Position numbers and translations under genes: made by a program. Below, one piece after another: positions 24,811 to 33,570 of a DNA stretch of 64,000 nucleotides; the first letter of the stretch is position 1, and each line of letters begins with the position of its first letter. The stretch spans positions 103,960 to 167,959 of the forward strand of contig JAGOAS010000006.1 in the NCBI GenBank assembly GCA_017983795.1. The letters run 5' to 3'. The stretch is from Piscinibacter sp. Lineage in GTDB: Bacteria; Pseudomonadota; Gammaproteobacteria; Burkholderiales; Burkholderiaceae_C. The notes under the pieces are model-generated. The model was not told the DNA's origin. It saw only the letters and a program-made list of their open reading frames with translations, and did not search any database.

Positions 24811-25803
24811 TCAGTCGACCTTGGCGCCGGATTCCTTGACGACCTTGCCCCAGCGCGGGATCTCGTCCTTGATCAGCGCGGCAAACTGTTCCGGCGTGCC
24901 GCCCATCACGTCGGCGCCTTCTTCGCCGAGGCGCTTGACGAGTTCCGGCTGCTTGAGCGCCTTCACGAATTCGGCGTTGATCCGCGCGACGACCTCCTTG
25001 GGCGTGCCGGCCGGCGCGAGCAGGCCGAACCAGGTACCCGCCTCGACACTCTTGAAGCCCTGCTCGGCGAAGGTCGGCACGTTCGGCAGGTCATCGACCC
25101 GCTTGGCGGCGCTCACGGCCAGCGCGCGCACCTTGCCCTGCTTGATCTGGCCGAGCATGGTCGGCACCGAGGACATGTACAGCTCGACATTGCCGCCGAT
25201 CACGTCGACCAGGGCCTGCGAGGCGCCCTTGTACGGCACATGCTGCGTCGTGATGCCGGCCGACTTCTGGAACAACTCGCTCGTGAGGTGCGCGACCGTG
25301 CCGTTGCCCGGCGACGCGAAGTTGACCTTGCCCGGCTTGGCCTTGGCGGCGGCAACGACCTCGCCCGCCGTCTTGTAGGGGGAACTCGCGCCGGTCACCA
25401 TGACCAGGGGCGCGTTGGCCAGCAGCACGATCGGCGCCAGATCCTTCTGAGGGTCGTAGGGCAGCCTGGAATACAGCGTCGGGTTGATCGCCAGGTTGCT
25501 GGTCTGGCCGATCACGATGGTGTAGCCGTCGGCCGGCGACTTGGCGACCGCGTCGATGCCGAGGTTGCCGCCGGCGCCCGGCTTGTTGTCGATGACGAAG
25601 GTCCAGCCCGTCGCCTTGGCGACGCGCTGGCTGGTTTCGCGGGCAATGATGTCGGTGCCGCCGCCCGGCGGGAAGGGCACGACGATGCGGATCGGCTTGG
25701 CCGGCCAGGCCTGTCCTGAGCCTGTCGAAGCGGCCTGGGCGAAAGCGCCGGCGCTGAGCGTCGCGGCGGCGATCAGGAGGGCGAGGCGTCGGGATGCTTG
25801 CAT
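24811..25803 (-). CDS. Bug/TctC-family solute-binding protein (3), with repeat insert
   Basis: A 330-aa protein, first gene of the operon. Signal peptide ALLIAAATLSAGAFAQA is followed by an eight-residue insert (AASTGSGQ) encoded by the repeat at 25710-25733, then WPAKPIRIVVPFPPGGGTD, KPGAGGNLGIDAV and PADGYTIV. Its position first in the operon, directly downstream of the LysR-controlled promoter, suggests that it delivers the inducing substrate. Confidence 0.9.
   Translation of the reverse strand: MQASRRLALLIAAATLSAGAFAQAASTGSGQAWPAKPIRIVVPFPPGGGTDIIARETSQRVAKATGWTFVIDNKPGAGGNLGIDAVAKSPADGYTIVIGQTSNLAINPTLYSRLPYDPQKDLAPIVLLANAPLVMVTGASSPYKTAGEVVAAAKAKPGKVNFASPGNGTVAHLTSELFQKSAGITTQHVPYKGASQALVDVIGGNVELYMSSVPTMLGQIKQGKVRALAVSAAKRVDDLPNVPTFAEQGFKSVEAGTWFGLLAPAGTPKEVVARINAEFVKALKQPELVKRLGEEGADVMGGTPEQFAALIKDEIPRWGKVVKESGAKVD
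25710..25733. repeat. Second in-frame repeat insert in a Bug gene
   Basis: TCCTGAGCCTGTCGAAG here differs from the copy at 23031-23054 by only two bases over 24 bp and occupies the equivalent site of a paralogous gene. Confidence 0.75.
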
Positions 25804-25894
25804 GCGGTCTCCGGTGGGTGGGATGCGGCGCCTCGCCGAACGGTCGGGCGCGTCGTCTGGCAGGCAGTATTGGTGGCGCTTCGACTACAGTCCA

Positions 25895-25917
25895 ATCGAT
25901 TCTTTCTTCGGATCGAT
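25895..25917. promoter_or_regulatory. Candidate LysR operator in divergent promoter
   Basis: Two ATCGAT palindromes (25895-25900 and 25912-25917), 17 bp apart, lie 17-39 bp upstream of the LysR start in the 130-bp region shared with the divergent operon. LysR regulators usually bind a T-N11-A palindrome in such regions. GATCGATCG also occurs upstream of the porin gene. Confidence 0.35.
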
Positions 25918-25933
25918 CGACGGGACTTTTGCC

Positions 25934-26821
25934 ATGGACCTGCGAGACCTGCGCTACTTCGAGACCATCGCCGAGCTGCAGCACCTGGGCCGCGCCTGCG
26001 AGCGCCTGCATCGCTCGCAGCCGGCGCTGACCAGCAGCATCCGCCGGCTGGAGGCCGACTGCGGCGCGGCGCTGTTCGAGAAATCGGGCCGCGGCATCCG
26101 GCTCACCGAGGCCGGCAAGGTGTTGCTGAAGTGGGCTCAGCGCATGCGCTTCGACGTCGAAGATGCCAGGCGCGAGCTGTCGGCGATCGGCGCCGGCCTC
26201 GCCGGGAAGGTGCGGCTGGGCATCGTGCCCACCGCGGCGCAGTTCCTGCTGCCGCCGGTCGCCCGCCAGCTGCTGCAGGAGGCGCCCGGCGTCACCCTGC
26301 ACACCGTGGTCGGGCTGATCGACACCTTGACGCCGCGGCTGCACGCCGGCGAGCTCGATCTGATGGTCGGCACCGAGCGCCCCGCCGAGGCGGGCTACGT
26401 GTCCAAGGTGCTGGCCGAGGACATGATCGTCGTCGCGGCCAGCGAGCGGCACGAGGTCTTCGGCAAGGCGGTGAGCCTGAAGGACCTGAGCGCCTACTCC
26501 TGGGCGCTGCAGCCGTCGGGCCTGCCGACGCGCGACTGGCTGGACCACACCTTCGACCGCCGGCGCCTGCCGCGGCCGCGCGTGCAGGTCGAGACGACCA
26601 GCCTGCTGATGCTGCCGGCGTTGATCGTGCAGACCGGGCTGCTGAGCTTCATCTCGCGCCACCACCTCGACGGCCCGGCGCGCATCCGCGGCCTGAAGGA
26701 GGTGCCGGTGCAGGGGGCGACCATGCATCGCCGCCTCGTCGTGACCTACCGCAGCGGCGGCTTCCTGTCGCCGGCGGCGCAGCGCCTCGTCGAGCTGTTC
26801 CTGCGCTGCGCCATTGCATAG
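25934..26821 (+). CDS. LysR-family transcriptional regulator
   Basis: A 295-aa protein. The N-terminal winged helix is typical (LRYFETIAELQHLGRACERL, then QPALTSSIRRLE and LFEKSGRGIRLTEAG). The C-terminal two-lobed effector domain starts near residue 92 (KVRLGIVPTAAQFLLPP). Being divergent from the seven-gene catabolic operon, it is very likely its activator, responding to a pathway substrate or intermediate. The stop is followed by the hairpin shared with the convergent porin gene. Confidence 0.9.
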   Translation: MDLRDLRYFETIAELQHLGRACERLHRSQPALTSSIRRLEADCGAALFEKSGRGIRLTEAGKVLLKWAQRMRFDVEDARRELSAIGAGLAGKVRLGIVPTAAQFLLPPVARQLLQEAPGVTLHTVVGLIDTLTPRLHAGELDLMVGTERPAEAGYVSKVLAEDMIVVAASERHEVFGKAVSLKDLSAYSWALQPSGLPTRDWLDHTFDRRRLPRPRVQVETTSLLMLPALIVQTGLLSFISRHHLDGPARIRGLKEVPVQGATMHRRLVVTYRSGGFLSPAAQRLVELFLRCAIA

Positions 26822-26840
26822 CCGCTTCGCTTCGGCGGCT
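26820..26840. terminator. Hairpin between convergent LysR and porin genes
   Basis: AGCCGC (26820-26825) and GCGGCT (26835-26840) form a 6-bp GC-rich stem starting within the LysR stop codon, in a 37-bp convergent gap. No T-run is present; assignment is by position. Confidence 0.4.
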
Positions 26841-26858
26841 CAGCCCACATCGACGCGG

Positions 26859-27932
26859 TCAGAAGTTGTGGCGCAGGCCGGCCTCCCAGCCGCTCGACGT
26901 GCCGCCCGCGCTCAGCGTGGCACCGCCGGGAATCACGAAGGTGGCGCGGCCATCGTTGGCGAGGCGGGAGGCCTGCGCATAGGCGGCCGTGCGCTTGGAG
27001 AAGTTGTAGACCGCGCCGATGCCGAACTGGCTGGCATCGTTGGCGTCGATCACCGTCGCGCCGACGCTGCCCTTCATGTTCGCCTTCAGGTACGAGGCCT
27101 TGACGTCGACCGCACCGAAGCTGGCGATGCCGCTGAGCATGACGTTGGTCTGCTCGGCCGACGCCTGCTCGTAGCGCCGCCAGGCCGCAGCCAGCTTGAC
27201 CGGCCCGATCGCGCCGTTGACGCCGAGCACGCTGTCCTTGAACTTGCCGCCCGCCATCAGGTCGTTCTCGGTGACGCCGTGCGCGGCGTTGACGCCGAAC
27301 CCGGCGCCTTGCCAGCCGATGCGTGCGGCGACGACCTTGTCCTGCCCGTTGGCGGTCGTGCCGCCCTCGCCGGCCGCGACCATCAGGCCGCCTTCGAGAC
27401 CGCCCAGCCCCGCGGGCAGCAGGTATTCCACTGCGTTGTTCGCACGCACGGTCGTGTTCGGGTTCGTGCCGAACGCGGCGCGAATCGGGCCCTGCTGGCT
27501 CGACGTCGAGAAGTTGTTCGACCCGGCGACGCCGACGTGCGAGAACGGATCGTGCCGCGACCACGTCGTGTAGGTCGGCACATAGTCGCGGCCCATGCGG
27601 ATCTCGCCTGCGCTGCGGCTGGTCAGCGACAGCGTGGCGCGGCGGTCGTAGAACTGCGTTCCGCCGGTGGTCGCGCCGCTGTCGACGTTGATGCCGGTCT
27701 CGAGCCAGAAGCCGGCGGACAGGCCTGCGCCCAGATCCTCCTCGCCGCGGAAGTAGAGGCGGCTGGTGCTGTTGGCACCGCTGGCCAGCGACTGCACCGC
27801 ACTGCTGCCGGCGTTCTTCACGCTGCGAGCGGACACGTCCATCACGCCGCCGATCGTCACGCTGCTCTGGGCAGCGGCGGCGCCGGTACCGAGAGCAAGA
27901 AGGGTGCCCCACAAGAGCTTCTGGTTCAACAT
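26859..27932 (-). CDS. Gram-negative outer-membrane porin
   Basis: A 357-aa protein. The ATG at 27932 is chosen because GTGGAGACG precedes it; an ATG at 27950 is upstream without a ribosome site. Signal peptide LLWGTLLALGTGAAAAQ, then SSVTIGGVMDVSARSV, RLYFRGEEDLGAGLSAGFWLE and the C-terminal GWEAGLRHNF ending in Phe, all typical of 16-stranded Burkholderiales general porins. Its placement beside the LysR/Bug operon suggests outer-membrane entry of the same substrate, though it may have a separate promoter in 27.95-28.14 kb. Confidence 0.9.
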   Translation of the reverse strand: MLNQKLLWGTLLALGTGAAAAQSSVTIGGVMDVSARSVKNAGSSAVQSLASGANSTSRLYFRGEEDLGAGLSAGFWLETGINVDSGATTGGTQFYDRRATLSLTSRSAGEIRMGRDYVPTYTTWSRHDPFSHVGVAGSNNFSTSSQQGPIRAAFGTNPNTTVRANNAVEYLLPAGLGGLEGGLMVAAGEGGTTANGQDKVVAARIGWQGAGFGVNAAHGVTENDLMAGGKFKDSVLGVNGAIGPVKLAAAWRRYEQASAEQTNVMLSGIASFGAVDVKASYLKANMKGSVGATVIDANDASQFGIGAVYNFSKRTAAYAQASRLANDGRATFVIPGGATLSAGGTSSGWEAGLRHNF

Positions 27933-28084
27933 CGTCTCCACGAACTTCATGTCGTTAGGGCGCCGACCCTCGGTGCGGCGCCTTGCGGCCGAATGCGCAC
28001 ATCCCGTCGCGGCGGACCTGCCGCGATCGGGCAGCGGCAGTATTCGAGGCCGAGCGCCCCGAGTCCAATTCATAGTTCTTGGCG

Positions 28085-28116
28085 ATCGATAGATCTCGCT
28101 TTTGCGATCGATCGCA
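28085..28116. promoter_or_regulatory. ATCGAT palindromes upstream of porin
   Basis: In the otherwise unassigned 27933-28143 gap between the porin and the penicillin-binding protein gene, TGCGATCGATCGCA (28103-28116) is a perfect 14-bp palindrome and a further GCGATCGAT starts at 28082. The core GATCGATCG recurs in the LysR promoter region, so the two may share a regulator. Nothing else is evident in this gap. Confidence 0.35.
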
Positions 28117-28143
28117 GCCGGGGCGAGGTGCGGCCGGCCTTGT

Positions 28144-30342
28144 TCAGTGCACCCCACCCCCGAACCAGCGCCTCAACGCCTCCCCCGCGCTGCGGAAGAA
28201 GTCGCGCAGGCCCGCGCCGGGCGGGGTCGGGAATTCGGCGCGCTCATCGACGATGCGCTGCGCGAGCGCCGCGCGCATCGCGTCGCCGACCACGTTGAGC
28301 GCGTTGTGCGCGCCCTGGCCCCAGTATTCGCTGCGCAGGGTCACGCGCGCATCGTTGAAGCCGACCCAGGCGCCCGCCACCAGCTGCGGCTGCATCAGGA
28401 TGAACCAGCCGTCGGTGTTGTTCTGCGTGGTGCCGGTCTTGCCCGCCACGTCGGCCGTGATGCCCCAGGCGCTGCGGATGCCCTGGCCGGTGCCGCGGTT
28501 CACGGCGCCGCGCAGCAGCTCGATCAGCTGCACGGCCACGGCCGGGTCCATCACGCGCTCGCCGGACGTGCCGGGTGGCGGCGCGAGCTGCATCAGCGGC
28601 TTGCCGTTCGCGTCGCTCACCTGGGTCACCAGCAGCGGCGCGCGGTATTCGCCCTGCGCGGCGATGCTGGCGTAGGCGCTCGCCATCTCCAGCAGGCTCA
28701 CCGGGCTGGTACCGAGCGCGAGCGAGGGCACGGCCTCGAGCGGGCTCTCGCGCACGCCCAGGCGCTGCGCCAGCGTCGCCACCTTGTCGGCGCCGACCTC
28801 GCCGATGAGCTGCGCGGTCACGCTGTTGCGCGAGAAGACCAGGCCGTCTTCCAAGGTCGAGCGGCCGTCGGGCGTGGCGCCCATGTCGCGCGGCTTCCAG
28901 AGCGTGCCGTCGCTCAGACGCAGGCTCACGCCGCGCGTGTCGAACTCGCGCTGCGGATCCATGCCGGCCGCGAGCGCAGCGCCGTAGACGAAGGGCTTGA
29001 AGGTCGAGCCGGGCTGGCGGCGTGAGCGCTGCACGTGGTCGTAGGCGTCGAGCGTGTGGTCGCGCGCGCCCACCCAGGCGCGCACTGCGCCGCTGGCCGG
29101 GTCGATCGCCACGAAGCCGGCCTCCAGGCGCGTCTTGCGCTCGCGCAGCGCCTGCATGAAGCCAGTGTCGGCGCGCAGCGCGGCAAGCGCGTCGGCAGCG
29201 TTGCGGCCTTCGTCGAGCAGCGCGGCGTACTCGGGCGATTCGCGCACGAAGGCATCGAGCAGCTCGGCGTGCGTGGCCCAGAAATGCGCGAAGGGCTCGG
29301 TCCTGGCGCGCGCCGCCACGTAGGCGCGCGTGCCGCCGGCCAGCAGCTTGCCGCTCTCGCGGCCCCACTCGACGTCGGCCACCGCCTGCAGCGCGTCGAG
29401 CTGGCGCGCCACCGCCTGGTTGGCGATGCGCTGCAGTTTCGGGTCGATCGCCGAGCGCACCACCAGGCCGTCGGTGTAGAGGTCGTAGCCCAGCGGCGCG
29501 GCCCAGCCCAGCAGCCAGCGCTTGACGGCTTCGGCGAAGTGCGGCGCGATGCCCTGGCCCAGATCCTGGCGCTCGAAATCGAGGCGCAGCGGGCGCGCCT
29601 CGAGGCGCTCGAAATCGGCGCGGCTCAGCTTGCCGTGCTTGAGCATCTGCGCCAGCACCACGTTGCGACGCTCGCGCGCGCGCTCGGGGTGCAGCACCGG
29701 GTTGTAGACGCGCGTGCCCTTGAGCAGGCCGATCAGCGTCGCGCCTTCGGCCACCGTCAGCCTGGCGGCGGGCTTGTCGAAATAGGTGCGCGCCGCCATC
29801 TCGATGCCGAAGGCGTTGTAGTGGAACGAGACGGTGTTGAGGTAGGCCTCGAGAATCTCCCGCTTGCTGTAGCGCCGCTCGATCTTCAGCGCGGTGATCA
29901 TCTCCTTGAGCTTGCGCGTGGCATTGCGCGCGCGGCCGATCTCCACCGGGAAGGCATTGCGCGCGAGCTGCTGCGTGAGGGTCGAGCCGCCCTGCGTGTC
30001 GCCACCGAGCGTCTGCGCCAGCGAGGAAAGGCTGCGCCGCCAGTCGACGCCGGGATGCTCCCAGAAGCGGTGGTCTTCGGTGGCGATCAGCGCGTCGATC
30101 ACGTGCGGCGGAATGCGCTCCAGCGGCAGCCAGTCGCGCGGGGTGCGCCGGAAGGTGGCAAGCAGCGAGCCATCGGCGGCGAGCAGCACGCTGGGCTTGT
30201 CGTCGCGCGCGGCGAGCAGGCCTTCCACCGAGGGCGTGAAGGGCAGCAGCACGAGCGCATAAGCTGCCAGCGCCAGCACGCCGGCGAGCAAGGCGCCGGC
30301 GGCCCAGAGGGCGAGCCGGCGCAAGCGCTTCACATCCACCAT
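28144..30342 (-). CDS. Class A penicillin-binding protein (PBP1-type)
   Basis: A 732-aa bifunctional cell-wall enzyme with an N-terminal membrane anchor (residues of about 10-35). The glycosyltransferase family 51 domain carries the catalytic Glu89 in ATEDHRFWEHPG and GGSTLTQQLARN. The transpeptidase domain has Ser446 in PGSTFKPF, SRNS as the SxN motif and GKTGTT as the KTG box. Class A PBPs polymerise and crosslink peptidoglycan in the periplasm. At 732 aa it is shorter than housekeeping PBP1A (about 800-850 aa) and resembles PBP1C-like forms. It diverges from the Lon-like protease gene. Confidence 0.9.
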   Translation of the reverse strand: MVDVKRLRRLALWAAGALLAGVLALAAYALVLLPFTPSVEGLLAARDDKPSVLLAADGSLLATFRRTPRDWLPLERIPPHVIDALIATEDHRFWEHPGVDWRRSLSSLAQTLGGDTQGGSTLTQQLARNAFPVEIGRARNATRKLKEMITALKIERRYSKREILEAYLNTVSFHYNAFGIEMAARTYFDKPAARLTVAEGATLIGLLKGTRVYNPVLHPERARERRNVVLAQMLKHGKLSRADFERLEARPLRLDFERQDLGQGIAPHFAEAVKRWLLGWAAPLGYDLYTDGLVVRSAIDPKLQRIANQAVARQLDALQAVADVEWGRESGKLLAGGTRAYVAARARTEPFAHFWATHAELLDAFVRESPEYAALLDEGRNAADALAALRADTGFMQALRERKTRLEAGFVAIDPASGAVRAWVGARDHTLDAYDHVQRSRRQPGSTFKPFVYGAALAAGMDPQREFDTRGVSLRLSDGTLWKPRDMGATPDGRSTLEDGLVFSRNSVTAQLIGEVGADKVATLAQRLGVRESPLEAVPSLALGTSPVSLLEMASAYASIAAQGEYRAPLLVTQVSDANGKPLMQLAPPPGTSGERVMDPAVAVQLIELLRGAVNRGTGQGIRSAWGITADVAGKTGTTQNNTDGWFILMQPQLVAGAWVGFNDARVTLRSEYWGQGAHNALNVVGDAMRAALAQRIVDERAEFPTPPGAGLRDFFRSAGEALRRWFGGGVH

Positions 30343-30386
30343 GGGCGCGGATTGTCCGGCGCAGGGCTGGGGCGCTGTTACCGGAG

Positions 30387-30400
30387 ATGACTGGGATCAA
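30387..30400. promoter_or_regulatory. FNR-like site between PBP and Lon-like genes
   Basis: ATGACTGGGATCAA matches eight of the ten fixed bases of the TTGAT-N4-ATCAA consensus. It lies in the divergent gap, 45 bp upstream of the PBP start and 33 bp upstream of the Lon-like start. The family of regulators is encoded twice in this window. Confidence 0.35.
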
Positions 30401-30433
30401 GCCACGCGCGATGACGCTGCCTAGCATGACCCG

Positions 30434-32884
30434 ATGGCCGCCCAGACCCTCTCGCCCGAGCAGCTGCTCACCCGCTGCGATCCGGCATCACTCGCACTCA
30501 CCGATGCGCAGCCCGAAGGCCACGCGCCGGGCATCGTCGGCCAGCCGCGCGCCGCGGCGGCGGTCGAGTACGCGCTGGCCACGCCGCATGCCGGGCACCA
30601 CCTGTTCGTCGCCGGGCCGCCGGGCAGCGGGCGGCGCGCGCTGGTGCGCCAGGCGGTGCAGCAGCGCCTGCGCGACGACGGCATCACGCGCAGCGACTGG
30701 GTCTACGTCAACCGCTTCGACGCCCCGCACAAGCCGCTCGCGCTCGAGCTGCCGGCCGGCCGCGGCACGGCCTTGCGCGACGACATGAAATCGCTGGTGC
30801 GCGACCTGCGCACCATGATCCGCACCATGTTCGAGTCGGAGGAATACGCCACCGAGGTCGAGCGCATCGACACCGAGTTCAAGCAGCGCGCCGAGCAGGC
30901 CTTCATCGAAGTCGGCCACGAGGCGCAGCGCCGCGGCCTGGCGATGGTGCGCACGCCGGTGGGCTTCACCGTGGCGCCGCAGAAGGACGGCGAGGTGATG
31001 CCGCCGCAGGTGTTCGAGAGCCTGCCCGAAGAACAGCGCGCCGAGCTGCAGAAGGCGATGGCCGAGGTGCAGGAGCAGCTGGTGCGAGCGCTGCGCGCCT
31101 CGATGCGGCTTCGCAAGGAACACGCCGAGCGCGTGCGCGAGATGAACCGCTCGATGACGCGCGTGGCCGCCGAGCACGCGCTGGAGGAGATCCGCGAGCG
31201 CCATGCCGACCTGCCCGCGGTGGCGGCCTGGCTCGATGCGGTGGCGGCCGACGTGGTGGAGCACGCCGACGATTTCCGCGCCCCCGCCGACGAGGACGGC
31301 AACACAAGCGAAGCCGGCGAGGCGGGCGAGGACCATGGCGACCTGTCGCGCTACGAGGTCAACCTGCTGCTCGACGCCAGCGCGGCCGACGGCGTGGGCC
31401 TGGTCGAGGCCGATCTGCCGACCGTGCCCAACCTGGTCGGCCGCGTCGACCACATCGCGCGCTTCGGCATGCTGCTCACCGACTTCCGCCTCATCAAGGG
31501 CGGGCTGCTGCACCGTGCCAACGGCGGCCATTTGCTGATCGACGCGGTGCAGCTGCTCAGCCAGCCCTACGCCTGGCAGACGCTCAAGCGCGCGCTGCGC
31601 CGCGGCGAGATCCGCATCGAGGCAGTAGCCGAACAGCTCGGCCTGATCTCCACCGTGCAGCTCGAACCCGAGCCCATTCCGCTGAAGCTGAAGGTGGTGC
31701 TCGTCGGCACGCGCGAGATCTGCGCGCTGCTGCAGGCCTACGACGACGAGTTCGACCAGCTCTTCCGCGTGGTGGCCGATCTGGGCGACGACATGCCGCG
31801 CGACGCCGCCAACATGCGCGCGCTCGCCGCCACGCTGCGCGCGCAGGCGCGCGAGGCCGGCCTCTTGCCCGCCGACGCCGCGGCGCTGGCCGCCTGCATC
31901 GACCACGGCGCGCGCCTGGCCGAAGACAGCACGCGCCTGAGCGCGCGCGTGCGCTTCCTGCTCGACGTGCTGCACGAGGCCGACCACCTGGCGCGCCGGC
32001 GCGGCGCCGCCGCCATCGAGCGCGACGACGTGCGCGCCGCCATCGCGGCGCGGCGCGAGCGTGCCGGCCGCGTCAACGAACGGCTGGCCGACGCGGTGCG
32101 GCGCGGCGTGCTGCTGATAGCCACCAGCGGCGAGCGCACCGGCCAGGTCAACGGCCTGTCGGTCTACGAGGTCGGCGGCGAAGGCTTCGGCGCGGTGATC
32201 CGCATCAGCGCCACCACGCGCCTGGGCCACGGCGAAGTGATCGACGTGCAGCGCGAGACGCACCTGGGCGGACCCATCCACGCCAAGGGCGTGATGATCC
32301 TCTCGGCCTTCCTCGCCGCGCGCTTCTCGCGCCAGCAGCCGCATTCGCTCGTGGCCACGCTGGTGTTCGAGCAGACCTACGGCCTGGTGGAAGGCGACAG
32401 CGCCTCGCTGGCCGAGCTGGCGGCGCTGCTGTCTTCGCTGGCCGATCTGCCGCTGAAGCAAGGTTGGGCGCTCACCGGTTCGGTCAACCAGTTCGGCCAG
32501 GCGCAGGCGATCGGCGGCGTGAACGAGAAGATCGAAGGCTTCTTCGACGTCTGCGCGGCGCGCGGCCTCGATGGCACGCAGGGCGTGCTGCTGCCGCAGG
32601 CCAACGTCGAGCACCTGATGCTGCGCGAGGACGTGGTCAAGGCCGTGCGCGCCGGGCGCTTCGCGCTGCGCAGCGTGCAAAGCATCGACGACGTGATGGA
32701 GTGCCTCACCGGCGTGCCCGCCGGCGCGCCCGAGCAGCTGCGCGACGACACGGTGAACGGCCGCATCGCGCGGCGCCTGCGCGAGCTCGCCCGCATCCGC
32801 CGCGGCGAGCCGCGCGCGCTGCGGCGTGGTGCGACGCGCGCCACACCCCGGGCCAGCGGCGGCAGCGGAGACAGCCTGGGATGA
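30434..32884 (+). CDS. LonB-like ATP-dependent protease (AAA_32 type)
   Basis: An 816-aa protein. The proteolytic domain is at the C-terminus with the Lon Ser/Lys dyad: Ser656 in VEGDSASLAE and Lys699 in GGVNEKIEG, 43 residues apart as in E. coli Lon. The N-terminal ATPase region has GPPGSGRR (61-68) where a Walker A would be, with Arg in place of the usual Lys, and a long helical insert (residues of about 125-260). The segment GGLLHRANGGHLLIDAVQLL is the Walker B region of this family. It degrades proteins in the cytoplasm. An ATGA overlap couples it to the next gene. Confidence 0.85.
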   Translation: MAAQTLSPEQLLTRCDPASLALTDAQPEGHAPGIVGQPRAAAAVEYALATPHAGHHLFVAGPPGSGRRALVRQAVQQRLRDDGITRSDWVYVNRFDAPHKPLALELPAGRGTALRDDMKSLVRDLRTMIRTMFESEEYATEVERIDTEFKQRAEQAFIEVGHEAQRRGLAMVRTPVGFTVAPQKDGEVMPPQVFESLPEEQRAELQKAMAEVQEQLVRALRASMRLRKEHAERVREMNRSMTRVAAEHALEEIRERHADLPAVAAWLDAVAADVVEHADDFRAPADEDGNTSEAGEAGEDHGDLSRYEVNLLLDASAADGVGLVEADLPTVPNLVGRVDHIARFGMLLTDFRLIKGGLLHRANGGHLLIDAVQLLSQPYAWQTLKRALRRGEIRIEAVAEQLGLISTVQLEPEPIPLKLKVVLVGTREICALLQAYDDEFDQLFRVVADLGDDMPRDAANMRALAATLRAQAREAGLLPADAAALAACIDHGARLAEDSTRLSARVRFLLDVLHEADHLARRRGAAAIERDDVRAAIAARRERAGRVNERLADAVRRGVLLIATSGERTGQVNGLSVYEVGGEGFGAVIRISATTRLGHGEVIDVQRETHLGGPIHAKGVMILSAFLAARFSRQQPHSLVATLVFEQTYGLVEGDSASLAELAALLSSLADLPLKQGWALTGSVNQFGQAQAIGGVNEKIEGFFDVCAARGLDGTQGVLLPQANVEHLMLREDVVKAVRAGRFALRSVQSIDDVMECLTGVPAGAPEQLRDDTVNGRIARRLRELARIRRGEPRALRRGATRATPRASGGSGDSLG

Positions 32885-33534
32885 ACGCGCCGCGCCACGC
32901 CAGCGTGCTGATGCTGCTCGACGACGCCGCCGTCGCCGCGGCGCTGCTCGATGCCTCCTGCGCGCTCGCCCGGCTGATGCAGCGCGAGCTGCAGCTGGTA
33001 TTCGTGGAGAGCAGTGCGGCGCTCGCCGCCGCCAGCCTGCCGGTGACGCGCGTGCTGGCCCGCTCGGCGCCGCACTGGGCGCCGCTCGCGCCGGAAGATG
33101 TGGAGCGCGGCTGGCGCGCCCAGGCAGCGCGCGTGCGCAGCCTGGCCGAACGCGCCGGTGCGCGCCATGCGGTGGGCTGGTCGATGCGCGTGGTGCGCGG
33201 CGCGCTGGCCGACGAGGCGCGCGCGCTGGGCCCCGAATCCGACCTGTTGCTGCTGGGCGCGGCGCCGGCGCGCTTCGAGCCGCCGCGCCACGCGCGCCGC
33301 ACGCACATCGTCGTGCTCGACGACGGCAGCGAGGCCGGCCGGCAGGCGCAGCGCGTGGCCGCGCAACTGGCGCAGGCGCTGGGCGCGCGGCTGGAGACGC
33401 GAAAGCTCGCCACCCAGCCGGCGACCGCCGCGCAGGCCGGCGAGGCCGACCTGCTGGTGCTGCCCGCCGCCGCGCTCGGCGCCCTGCCCGCGGACCGGCC
33501 GCAGGCGCCGCTGCTGCTGGTCGGCGCGGCCTGA
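32881..33534 (+). CDS. UspA-like protein, 217 aa
   Basis: The N-terminal part is alpha/beta with VLMLLDDAAVAAALLDAS and a central ESDLLLLGAAPARFE that recall the universal stress protein fold. The G-x2-G-x9-G(S/T) ATP-binding motif of UspA is not clear, so it is a non-ATP type or a remote relative. Its ATG overlaps the stop of the Lon-like gene, implying joint synthesis. Confidence 0.5.
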   Translation: MNAPRHASVLMLLDDAAVAAALLDASCALARLMQRELQLVFVESSAALAAASLPVTRVLARSAPHWAPLAPEDVERGWRAQAARVRSLAERAGARHAVGWSMRVVRGALADEARALGPESDLLLLGAAPARFEPPRHARRTHIVVLDDGSEAGRQAQRVAAQLAQALGARLETRKLATQPATAAQAGEADLLVLPAAALGALPADRPQAPLLLVGAA

Positions 33535-33556
33535 GCGGCGATGAAGCGCATGCCCT

Positions 33557-33570
33557 TTGCGGTGCCTCAA
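33557..33570. promoter_or_regulatory. TTGCG-N4-CTCAA motif upstream of the histidine kinase
   Basis: TTGCGGTGCCTCAA lies 84 bp before the kinase start in the 119-bp gap after the UspA-like gene. Two related sites occur elsewhere in the window (36482-36495 reversed, 63854-63867). The layout TTG-N8-CAA fits Crp/Fnr-family half-sites. Confidence 0.4.
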
